In this document: positions 1-5,172 of the stretch, one piece after another | Layout: each line of letters opens with the position of its first letter | Numbering within the stretch: position 1 is the stretch's first letter | DNA from: Psychrobacter sp. | GTDB taxonomy: Bacteria > Pseudomonadota > Gammaproteobacteria > Pseudomonadales > Moraxellaceae | DNA: 5,172 nt | Reading direction: 5' to 3' | NCBI GenBank assembly: GCA_029256865.1 | Contig: JARIEH010000088.1 | Coordinates: 1-5,172, forward strand | Made by a program: the position numbers and the translations under genes | The notes under the pieces: generated by a model | Seen by the model: the letters and a program-made list of their open reading frames with translations, nothing else | Told to the model about the DNA's origin: nothing | The model's database searches: none

Positions 1-373
1 TTCTGACTCTGATAACCCAACTATCCTATCCCAGCTTGATCGTGTGTTGGCAGAGCGCAAACAAGCCGATGCCGATAGCTCTTATGTGGCAAGCTTATAC
101 GCAAAGGGTTTAAATAAGATATTAGAAAAAGTTGGCGAAGAAAGTACAGAAAGTATCCTTGCCGCCAAAGACTTTGCTAATTGCGATGAAAATACCGACA
201 AAATGCAATATGATGAAGCGCGCCATGAGCTGATCTATGAAGTGGCTGATGTATGGTTTCATACCTTAATTGGGCTTGCATGGTTCGACATAGAGTCAGA
301 CGCCGTCTTAAACGAGCTAGGTCGGCGCTTTGGGTTATCAGGTATTGATGAAAAAGCAGCACGACAGTCTTAG
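1..373 (+). CDS. hisE: Phosphoribosyl-ATP pyrophosphohydrolase, 5'-truncated by the window edge
   Basis: This is the second enzyme of histidine synthesis: it removes pyrophosphate from phosphoribosyl-ATP to give phosphoribosyl-AMP in the cytoplasm. The protein shows the HisE signature [20 protein letters not shown], then the acidic metal-binding EExxE (GEESTES) and, after a loop, the second acidic helix [12 protein letters not shown], which together form the all-alpha MazG-like active site. It ends in [16 protein letters not shown], the usual family C-terminus. The reading frame stays open to base 2 with no ATG. The GTG at 44 would cut into the first helix and has no Shine-Dalgarno, so the true start is probably left of the window. 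The residues before the first helix ([16 protein letters not shown]) look like a short polar N-terminus, but a fusion to HisI further upstream cannot be excluded. The loop between the two acidic helices seems about ten residues longer than in Pseudomonas HisE, as I recall it. The family call is firm. Confidence 0.95.
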   Translation, partial: SDSDNPTILSQLDRVLAERKQADADSSYVASLYAKGLNKILEKVGEESTESILAAKDFANCDENTDKMQYDEARHELIYEVADVWFHTLIGLAWFDIESDAVLNELGRRFGLSGIDEKAARQS

Positions 374-458
374 CATGATAGATAGGCTTGTGTATTTATT
401 ATTGTTTTTCCCTTTTATCTCTCAGCTCACGTTATAATATGGTCTTATTGACTTGAGT

Positions 459-500
459 CTTACTGGACAAAAGATTTTAGCTTCATGTTTAGCCAGTAAG
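459..500. repeat. Inverted repeat CTTACTGG / CCAGTAAG at the tatA promoter
   Basis: The arms at 459-466 and 493-500 are perfect 8-bp inverted copies separated by 26 bases. Allowing one bulged base at 458, three more pairs form (GAG 455-457 with CTC 501-503). The right arm lies within the promoter, between the weak -35 and the extended -10 of tatA. It could be a spaced operator or simply a chance dyad. No known regulator site is recognised. Confidence 0.5.
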
Positions 501-516
501 CTCAAAATGCTATGAT
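488..516 (+). promoter_or_regulatory. Probable sigma-70 promoter of tatABC
   Basis: An extended -10 element TGCTATGAT lies at 508-516: TG, one base, then five of six matches to TATAAT. Seventeen bases upstream is a weak -35, TTTAGC at 488-493 (three of six). Transcription would begin near 523 and give a leader of about 30 bases, which contains the tatA ribosome binding site. A perfect TATAAT at 433-438 and a TTGACT at 448-453 also occur in this spacer, but neither has a good partner at normal spacing. Read-through from hisE is possible because no terminator is visible after it. Confidence 0.5.
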
Positions 517-540
517 AGACATTGGTCTCATTTAAGACAT

Positions 541-545
541 AAGGA
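541..545 (+). promoter_or_regulatory. Ribosome binding site of tatA
   Basis: AAGGA ends seven bases before the ATG at 553, a standard Shine-Dalgarno and spacing. It fixes the tatA start. Confidence 0.8.
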
Positions 546-552
546 TACCGTT

Positions 553-807
553 ATGGGCAGTTTCTCCATTACTCACTGGCTAATTTTATTGGTTGTGGTC
601 GTTATCGTATTTGGTACTTCCAAGCTTAAAAACGCTGGCAAGGACTTAGGCGGTGCCGTCAAAGGTTTTAAAGAAGCCGTCAAAGATGAAGAGACAGAGC
701 ATGCACGCAAGCATCGCGTTCTCGATCATGAAGCAGGTACTCCTACTCCGAACACTCAAGCAGACACGCGTACCAGCAATGAGGTTGATGATAAGCATCA
801 GGTATAA
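553..807 (+). CDS. tatA: Sec-independent protein translocase subunit TatA
   Basis: TatA is the inner-membrane protein that oligomerises on the TatBC receptor and lets folded twin-arginine substrates cross. The 84-residue product has the family layout. A short N-terminus (MGSFSITHW) leads into one hydrophobic segment at about residues 9-20, then the FGTSKL hinge at 21-26. An amphipathic helix with the conserved [16 protein letters not shown] follows at about 30-45, and the tail to residue 84 is charged and probably disordered. Length is normal for the family. The [15 protein letters not shown] stretch separates it from TatB, which has LGPE at the hinge. The start is supported by the AAGGA Shine-Dalgarno. 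It is the first gene of tatABC; tatB begins 59 bases after its stop. Confidence in the assignment is high. Confidence 0.97.
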   Translation: MGSFSITHWLILLVVVVIVFGTSKLKNAGKDLGGAVKGFKEAVKDEETEHARKHRVLDHEAGTPTPNTQADTRTSNEVDDKHQV

Positions 808-841
808 AGTACGCCGCGTGATTAAAGCGCTGTTAAATAGC

Positions 842-855
842 ATATTCATGAATAT
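842..855. repeat. Perfect 14-bp palindrome before tatB
   Basis: ATATTCATGAATAT reads the same on both strands and ends 11 bases before the tatB ATG at 867, overlapping the place where a Shine-Dalgarno would be expected. As RNA it can form only a weak five-pair A/U stem with a CAUG loop. It could be an operator, a translational element or chance in AT-rich spacer DNA; the sequence does not decide. Confidence 0.6.
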
Positions 856-866
856 ATTTGACAATT

Positions 867-1628
867 ATGTTTGATATCGGCTTTTCCGAGTTACTCTTGT
901 TTGGCGTCATTGCTCTCATTGTACTGGGCCCAGAAAAAATGCCTCAGGCTGCACGTACGGCTGGACAATGGTATGCCAAGATGCGCCGTATGGTTTCTAC
1001 TCTCCAATCTGAAATAGAGGCTGAGCTTGATTTGGCTGAAACTCGCAAGCTGATGCAAGAAGAGATTGCCAAAATTCGTGAAACTGAAGCGGAAATGAAG
1101 CGTGAAATGGCGGAGATGCGCGGCAGCATGCAGGAATTTGAGCAGTCACAGAATAAGAGCTTAAACTCCCGGCACCAACCCCAGCTCGATACTCAAAAAA
1201 ACACGGTAGAACAAAAATCAGCCGAAACAAAAGCGGATCTAAAAAAACAAGCACCTGCAGCATTTACTTATGATTATGAAAAGTCTTCTATTTCTAGCGA
1301 AGATGAGAGTTTCAATGATTCCAATGACGGCTTAAATAATGATGGTTCAGCAACTATAGCAGCGCCGCCTATCCTCACTAAGCCATGGGAGAATATGTGG
1401 TTTCGACTGGGTAGCTACGATAAAGCCCGCCGTCTCCCTCCAGCACCACGCCTACCTAACTATCAGGCCGATATCTTATTATATATACAGCAAGATACGC
1501 CAGACAAAAGAACACATACTACCCCATCGGAGACGGCCTCATTCTCAGATGGCGTCTCATTAAATACTGACCCTCAAACTCACTCAAACACACGCCCTTC
1601 ACTAGGTAAAGAGGGAGTGGATGAATGA
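867..1628 (+). CDS. tatB: Sec-independent protein translocase subunit TatB, with extended C-terminus
   Basis: TatB pairs with TatC to form the receptor that binds twin-arginine signal peptides at the inner membrane. The N-terminus MFDIGFSELLLFGVIALIVL is the classic TatB membrane helix with the conserved Glu8, followed by the hinge GPEKMP (21-26) and an amphipathic helix (about 27-50). Residues 45-95 are rich in Glu, Lys, Arg and Met and probably form a long helix or coiled coil. A polar, low-complexity linker covers about 96-165. A distinct block at 172-205 is rich in Trp, Pro, Arg and Tyr (KPWENMWFRLGSYD, then RRLPPAPRLPNYQADILL), and a polar tail follows. At 253 residues it is longer than the 171 of E. 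coli TatB. The start is ATG 867, which gives the canonical MFDIGFSEL; a TTG at 858 would add three residues. No Shine-Dalgarno is seen. Its stop overlaps the tatC start by ATGA. Confidence 0.95.
   Translation: MFDIGFSELLLFGVIALIVLGPEKMPQAARTAGQWYAKMRRMVSTLQSEIEAELDLAETRKLMQEEIAKIRETEAEMKREMAEMRGSMQEFEQSQNKSLNSRHQPQLDTQKNTVEQKSAETKADLKKQAPAAFTYDYEKSSISSEDESFNDSNDGLNNDGSATIAAPPILTKPWENMWFRLGSYDKARRLPPAPRLPNYQADILLYIQQDTPDKRTHTTPSETASFSDGVSLNTDPQTHSNTRPSLGKEGVDE
1611..1617 (+). promoter_or_regulatory. Ribosome binding site of tatC
   Basis: GAGGGAG lies within the end of tatB and ends seven bases before the ATG at 1625. It supports this start over the internal ATG at 1718, which has no such site. 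The site and the ATGA overlap suggest translational coupling of tatC to tatB. Confidence 0.75.
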
Positions 1629-2452
1629 GCTTATTTAAGTGGCGCAAAAGCCGACAAGAGAAAATTGACAATACAAAACAGAATGACTCTGATGATGGAT
1701 CAAACTCACTTGCTGACATGCCCATCACGGAGCATTTGATAGATTTACGCACACATTTAATAAAAATCTGCGTGGCGGTACTGCTGATATTTTTGCTATT
1801 GGTAGGGTTTTCACGTGATCTGTATGACTTTTTATCAGACCCTTTGGTTGCACAGCTACCCGCCAATTCAACCATGATTGCCACAGACATTACGTCGAAC
1901 TTCATGGCACCAATACGCTTGACGATATTTGTCGCTGCCTTCTTGGCAATGCCTTATATTCTGTATCAAATATGGTCGTTTGTCGCACCAGGCCTATACA
2001 AAAAAGAAAAAAAGATCGCGATTCCTGTTTTGCTGTCATCGATTGTGCTGTTTTATACTGGAATCGCTTTTGCTTACTTTGTGGTACTCAAAGGGGTACT
2101 CAAATTCTTTATCATGTTTGCCCCACAAAATGTGCTGCCGATGACCGATATTGACAGTTATTTGAGCTTTTCTTTAAAGTTATTCATGGTGTTTGGACTG
2201 ACCTTTGAGATACCTGTTGTCACCCTGCTCTTGATATTGGCTCGTATTGTCTCCATTGAAAGCCTAGAAGATAAACGGCGTTATATTATTGTGGGCTGTT
2301 TTGCTGTGGCTGCAATAGCCACGCCACCTGATGGCGTATCGATGTTAATGCTGGCAATTCCTATGTGGTTATTGTTTGAGTTAGGTTTATTTTTGGCAAA
2401 AATTTTGATCAAAGAAGATAAACAACCTGACCTATTAGCAAACAGTGATTAA
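1625..2452 (+). CDS. tatC: Sec-independent protein translocase subunit TatC
   Basis: TatC is the six-helix inner-membrane protein that recognises the twin-arginine motif. The 275-residue product has a hydrophilic N-terminal extension (1-31), then the family start PITEHLIDLRTHL (33-45). TM1 lies at about 46-62. The conserved first periplasmic loop contains FMAPIRL, and MPYILYQIWSFVAPGLYKKEKK (109-130) carries the cytoplasmic-loop glutamate at 128, matching E. coli Glu103. The remaining membrane helices lie at about 131-155, 182-207, 220-233 and 238-260. FGLTFEIPVV holds Glu195 (E. coli Glu170) and ATPPDG holds Asp236 (E. coli Asp211). E. coli residue numbers are from memory. The N-terminus is about 25 residues longer than that of E. 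coli. TM4 has an unusual VLKGVLK with two lysines. It is the last gene of tatABC; an intrinsic terminator follows about 136 bases after its stop. Confidence 0.97.
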   Translation: MSLFKWRKSRQEKIDNTKQNDSDDGSNSLADMPITEHLIDLRTHLIKICVAVLLIFLLLVGFSRDLYDFLSDPLVAQLPANSTMIATDITSNFMAPIRLTIFVAAFLAMPYILYQIWSFVAPGLYKKEKKIAIPVLLSSIVLFYTGIAFAYFVVLKGVLKFFIMFAPQNVLPMTDIDSYLSFSLKLFMVFGLTFEIPVVTLLLILARIVSIESLEDKRRYIIVGCFAVAAIATPPDGVSMLMLAIPMWLLFELGLFLAKILIKEDKQPDLLANSD

Positions 2453-2460
2453 TGCGCTAC

Positions 2461-2541
2461 CTTATCAGTATTAATACATTGACGTAATGTCTCTCATATA
2501 CCGCCATTTCGTTCATCAATCACCCTAGCGCTTATTAGTAT
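2461..2541. repeat. Direct repeat CTTATYAGTAT and nearby palindromes in the tatC-helicase spacer
   Basis: CTTATCAGTAT (2461-2471) recurs as CTTATTAGTAT (2531-2541), ten of eleven bases alike. Between them lie the perfect palindrome GTATTAATAC (2468-2477) and the dyad ACATT-GACGT-AATGT (2476-2490), which share two bases. A further dyad, GTTAT-C-ATAAC, lies at 2564-2574. The group could mark protein binding sites for control of the helicase gene. The spacer is AT-rich, so short dyads are expected by chance too. Confidence 0.35.
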
Positions 2542-2588
2542 CGTCTATAAATGTCATCTGTTTGTTATCATAACTTCCGTGATGAATG

Positions 2589-2614
2589 GCCATTGTTTAA
2601 GCAATGGCTTTTTT
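2589..2614 (+). terminator. Intrinsic terminator after tatABC
   Basis: GCCATTG (2589-2595) pairs perfectly with CAATGGC (2602-2608) across a six-base loop, and six T follow at 2609-2614. The lower strand has no T run after the hairpin, so it works only on + strand transcripts. It ends the tatABC message and sits 34 bases before the start of the helicase gene, so it could also act on any transcript of that gene starting further upstream. Confidence 0.85.
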
Positions 2615-2648
2615 ACCTCCGCCATTTTTCAGTTTTAGGTAGCTTTTT

Positions 2649-4145
2649 ATGTCTGCATCTATGCCAGCTTATATGAGCCATCCCACCGATGAGCAGTTAA
2701 ATGCGCTCAATATGGCGATGGATCACAAATCATTTAAAGTTGTGGCCTATGCTGGTGCCGGTAAAACCACTACCCTAAAGCTCATTGGAGAGCGCTTACG
2801 TGGGCGCGGACTATATTTAGCATTTAACAAAGGCATTGCTAATGATGCACGCGCAAAGTTCCCTGGTCACGTCGACTGTCGCACCTTTCATTCGCTTGCC
2901 TATCGACATGTTGCCCGTGATATCACGGCTAAGTTATCTTTGCCGCGCTTTTCTCCTAAGCGTCTGGGAGATGATCTAGGACTGCAGCCTGTACAGGTTC
3001 GTCGACAAATGGATGGTATCAATAAATACATTACCTTGACGCCAGCGAGGCTATCGCGTTTTGTCAGTGATGCGGTCAGCAATTTTTGTAGTACGCATGC
3101 CAGCTATCCTGCACCAAGACATATATTATTTCCAAGTTGGCTCGATGAGTCGGATGCTGAGCAGCTACGCGAAATGCTCTACCCTGCGGTTGAGCAGCGT
3201 TGGTTACAATCTATTGATGCCCGTCACCCTGCTGGTATTGGTCATGATATTTACCTCAAGCTATGGGCGCTGTCTAAACCGAGCATACCTGCTGACTTTA
3301 TATTATTTGATGAAGCCCAAGATGCTGATCCATTAATGATGGGGATTTTGACTCAACAGCCACGACAAGTAATTTATGTGGGTGATGCTCATCAGCAGAT
3401 ATATGAATGGCGCGGTGCAGTCAATGCGATGAAAAAACTGCCTTTGCCGCAAACCTTACTGACGCAGTCTTTTCGCTTTGGTGAGCCGATTGCCGAGGTT
3501 GCAAATACGCTGCTAAAAGCTTTACAAGAAGACGTACCTCTCAAAGGCAATCCAAACAAGCAATCCTTAACTGAAAAAGGCATGGTGCATAGTAAAAAAG
3601 ATGCCATCCTTTGCCGCACCAATGCCGCAGCCATGGCGCAGCTACTGACAGGGCTTAAACTTGGCCATCGGGTGGCTTTACAGGCGGATACTGACCGTAT
3701 GCTGAAGTTCTGTCAGGCGGCAGAGAACCTCAAAAACGGTAAGTCGGCTTATGGCGTACCTGAGCTGGCGTATTTTTATAATTGGTCAGATGTACAAGAA
3801 TATTCAGAGACTAATGAGGGGAGCGACCTTAAAACCTTAGTCAAGCTCGTCGATGACCACGGCACCAAGGTTTTAACCCAAGCGGTCAATAGTTTGACTC
3901 GCATCGAAAATGCTGACTATGTCATCTCAACAGCCCATAAAGCAAAAGGGCTTGAGTGGTCTCGCGTACAGTTAGATAATGACTTTTATTATGATGTCAC
4001 CACTAATGGGATTAAAATTAACCCTGAAGAGTTGCGATTGCTCTACGTCGCTTGTACACGTGCCAAGACCAATTTAGACATTCATAATATTGAAGATTTA
4101 ATATCAGGATTACAGACAGGCAAAAAAGTCATCTATGGAACTTAA
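2649..4145 (+). CDS. UvrD/Rep-type superfamily 1 DNA helicase, FBH1-like
   Basis: This is a predicted 3'-5' ATP-driven DNA helicase or translocase of superfamily 1A. The motifs occur in order over 498 residues: Q motif PTDEQLNAL (12-20), Walker A AYAGAGKTT (33-41), motif Ia CRTFHSLAYR (77-86), Walker B ILFDEAQDAD (218-227), motif III VIYVGDAHQQIYEWRGA (241-257), motif IV LTQSFRFGEPIAEVANTLL (271-289), motif V ISTAHKAKGLEW (426-437) and motif VI LRLLYVACTRAKTNL (462-476). It is much shorter than UvrD or Rep (about 700) and appears to lack most of the 2B subdomain and any nuclease domain. QSFRFGEPIAEVA, ADYVISTAHKAKGLEW and the closing LLYVACTRAK region resemble the helicase part of eukaryotic FBH1, a Rad51/recombination modulator; no F-box is seen. 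The substrate and role here are unknown. The ATG at 2649 has AGG at 2637-2639 and is preferred over ATGs at residues 5 and 9. No unusual base composition is apparent. Confidence 0.9.
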   Translation: MSASMPAYMSHPTDEQLNALNMAMDHKSFKVVAYAGAGKTTTLKLIGERLRGRGLYLAFNKGIANDARAKFPGHVDCRTFHSLAYRHVARDITAKLSLPRFSPKRLGDDLGLQPVQVRRQMDGINKYITLTPARLSRFVSDAVSNFCSTHASYPAPRHILFPSWLDESDAEQLREMLYPAVEQRWLQSIDARHPAGIGHDIYLKLWALSKPSIPADFILFDEAQDADPLMMGILTQQPRQVIYVGDAHQQIYEWRGAVNAMKKLPLPQTLLTQSFRFGEPIAEVANTLLKALQEDVPLKGNPNKQSLTEKGMVHSKKDAILCRTNAAAMAQLLTGLKLGHRVALQADTDRMLKFCQAAENLKNGKSAYGVPELAYFYNWSDVQEYSETNEGSDLKTLVKLVDDHGTKVLTQAVNSLTRIENADYVISTAHKAKGLEWSRVQLDNDFYYDVTTNGIKINPEELRLLYVACTRAKTNLDIHNIEDLISGLQTGKKVIYGT

Positions 4146-4166
4146 CTGTCTCTCCATCTACCTACT

Positions 4167-4181
4167 TTCAAATCCTTTGAA
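4167..4181. repeat. Inverted repeat TTCAAA-TCC-TTTGAA after the helicase gene
   Basis: Perfect six-base arms with a three-base centre lie 22 bases after the helicase stop. There is no following T run, so it is not an intrinsic terminator. It could be a binding site near the dusC start; this is uncertain. Confidence 0.4.
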
Positions 4182-4196
4182 CCACCTCACTTTATC

Positions 4197-4214
4197 ATGA
4201 CGACTAGCCGCTAA
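4197..4214 (+). other. Five-codon open frame overlapping the dusC start
   Basis: ATG ACG ACT AGC CGC TAA encodes MTTSR, and the last A of its stop is the first A of the candidate dusC ATG at 4214 (a TAATG junction). No Shine-Dalgarno precedes it. It might couple re-initiation into dusC, or it may be chance. Confidence 0.2.
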
Positions 4215-5172
4215 TGCATCATTATCATAAGCAACCTCACTTTTTAGAGCAACGCTCTCATATACAGCAGCTATTTGCGCACCCAGTACGCCTCCTCGCG
4301 CCAATGGAAGGCTTGACCGATCCTTTGATGCGGCAAATCTTAACGCAAATTGCAGCGGATCTAGGCCGTCCTTATGATTGGTCAGTTAGCGAATTTATTC
4401 GCGTCACTCAGAACGTCCTGCCAGCACATGTTTTTTATAAATATGTGCCCGAGCTGCATCATGATGCCAAGACTAACTCCGGCACGCCCATTCATCTGCA
4501 ACTATTAGGTAGTGAAGCACAGCTAATGGCAGAAAACGCGGCTTATGCTTGTGAGCTTGGTGCACCTGCTATTGATATCAACTTTGGTTGCCCTGCTAAG
4601 ACCGTTAATAACCATCGCGGCGGCTCAGTTCTGCTTGATGAGCCTACCGTCATGTATGAGATTATTAGTGCTGTACGACGCGCGGTGCCTGCGCATATCC
4701 CCGTATCGGCAAAAATTCGTTTGGGTTATACCGACACCAGCAGAATAGATGATATTCGTGGGGCAATTGCAGACAGTGGTACTGATTGGCTGACCATTCA
4801 TGCACGTACCAAAACTCAAGGCTATAAACCGCCTGCTTATTGGGATAAGATTCAGGCATTTAATGGCTTACGAATTCCCGTGATTGCCAATGGTGAGATA
4901 TGGAATGCCGAGCAAGCGCAACACTGTATGGCACAATCAGGCTCGAAGCATCTGATGCTTGGCCGCGGTGCAGTGACGCGCCCAGATTTGATTGCCCATG
5001 TTGATGATTTTAACAACAACACAGAACGTTTAGATGCCTGTAAAACCCTATCATGGCAAGATTTAATAGCGCATCAGATTAAGTTTTTAGAAGGACAGGC
5101 CAAAAACGATGTCGTCTTGGTAGGTCGTTATAAGCAATGGTTGGGCATGCTCACTAAAGGCTATCGTGAGGC
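4214..5172 (+). CDS. dusC: tRNA-dihydrouridine synthase C, 3'-truncated by the window edge
   Basis: DusC is an FMN- and NADPH-dependent cytoplasmic enzyme that reduces a uridine of tRNA (U16 in E. coli) to dihydrouridine. The frame is open from a TAG at 4205 to the right edge and gives 319 codons. Visible motifs are the FMN-barrel start RLLAPMEGLTDPLMR (26-40), SEFIRVTQNVLP, the catalytic-cysteine loop DINFGCPAKTVNNHRGGS with Cys126, SAKIRLGY, TIHARTKTQGY with His196, the FMN phosphate-binding VIANGEIW (225-230) and MLGRGA (250-253), and VGRYKQWLGMLTKGY near the edge. The combinations INFGCPxKTVN, ANGEIW and KQWL fit the DusC subgroup better than DusA or DusB. About 30 residues are missing at the C-terminus. 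The start is uncertain: ATG 4214 adds some 24 residues (His-rich MHHYHKQPHF) to the usual N-terminus, and GTG 4286 would give the E. coli length. Neither has a good Shine-Dalgarno. No terminator separates it from the helicase gene. Confidence 0.95.
   Translation, partial: MHHYHKQPHFLEQRSHIQQLFAHPVRLLAPMEGLTDPLMRQILTQIAADLGRPYDWSVSEFIRVTQNVLPAHVFYKYVPELHHDAKTNSGTPIHLQLLGSEAQLMAENAAYACELGAPAIDINFGCPAKTVNNHRGGSVLLDEPTVMYEIISAVRRAVPAHIPVSAKIRLGYTDTSRIDDIRGAIADSGTDWLTIHARTKTQGYKPPAYWDKIQAFNGLRIPVIANGEIWNAEQAQHCMAQSGSKHLMLGRGAVTRPDLIAHVDDFNNNTERLDACKTLSWQDLIAHQIKFLEGQAKNDVVLVGRYKQWLGMLTKGYRE

Noticed and set aside
44..46. GTG as the start of hisE
   Set aside because: It has no Shine-Dalgarno and would remove part of the conserved first helix; the frame is open to the left edge, so the gene is more likely truncated by the window.
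433..438. Perfect TATAAT as the tatA promoter
   Set aside because: No acceptable -35 and no TG extension accompany it; kept only as an alternative to the extended -10 at 508-516.
858..860. TTG as the start of tatB
   Set aside because: It adds only MTI before the canonical MFDIGFSEL and has no ribosome binding site; ATG 867 fits the family.
858..863. TTGACA as a -35 box for a tatB promoter
   Set aside because: It is a perfect -35, but no -10-like sequence lies 16-18 bases downstream, and it overlaps the tatB start.
1530..1558. GAGACG / CGTCTC hairpin inside tatB
   Set aside because: A six-pair stem within coding sequence with no T run; it looks incidental to the polar, repetitive tail.
1519..1905. 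128-codon minus-strand open frame across tatB/tatC
   Set aside because: It lies opposite two well-supported genes, has no recognisable domain and no promoter or ribosome site; a shadow frame.
2546..2571. TATAAA (2546-2551) or TATCAT (2566-2571) as the helicase promoter -10
   Set aside because: Neither has a convincing -35, so no promoter is annotated; transcription from here would also have to cross the terminator at 2589-2614.
3392..3634. Minus-strand open frame opposite the helicase gene
   Set aside because: It is fully antisense to conserved helicase motifs III and IV and has no family features.
1..5172. Mobile element, CRISPR array, tRNA or toxin-antitoxin pair
   Set aside because: No transposase, long terminal repeats, regularly spaced repeats, tRNA fold or paired small genes were seen on either strand.

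Overview
The window looks like a chromosomal stretch from a gammaproteobacterium of the Moraxellaceae, most likely Psychrobacter or a close relative. This rests on the moderate-to-low GC content, the order hisE-tatA-tatB-tatC (which, from memory, also occurs in Pseudomonas and Acinetobacter), and protein motifs typical of that group. The genus is an inference; no 16S or other marker is present. All genes lie on the + strand.

Layout: (1) 1-373, the 3' part of hisE (phosphoribosyl-ATP pyrophosphohydrolase, histidine synthesis), cut by the left edge. (2) 374-552, a spacer with the likely tatA promoter (extended -10 at 508-516) and an 8-bp inverted repeat beside it. (3) 553-2452, a complete tatABC cluster. 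These are the three membrane components of the twin-arginine translocase, which exports folded proteins to the periplasm; tatB and tatC overlap by ATGA. (4) 2453-2648, a spacer with a clear intrinsic terminator at 2589-2614 and several small repeats. (5) 2649-4145, a compact superfamily 1 UvrD/Rep-type helicase of 498 residues with all the usual motifs, resembling the helicase domain of eukaryotic FBH1. (6) 4146-4213, a short spacer. (7) 4214 to the right edge, dusC (tRNA-dihydrouridine synthase C), complete except for roughly its last 30 residues.

The three Tat genes work as one complex: TatB and TatC form the twin-arginine signal receptor and TatA forms the transport path. The hisE, helicase and dusC genes have no evident functional link to Tat; they are neighbours rather than one pathway. 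Most of the window is ordinary housekeeping sequence. The less ordinary points are the FBH1-like helicase, the attenuator-like arrangement of mutually complementary GCCATT/AATGGC segments just before it, the long TatB with a separate aromatic/proline-rich C-terminal block, and a tatB start with no Shine-Dalgarno but a perfect 14-bp palindrome in its place. I see no mobile element, CRISPR array, RNA gene or defence cluster. The two stretches without a gene that exceed 100 bases (374-552 and 2453-2648) are both under 300 bases and are described below.
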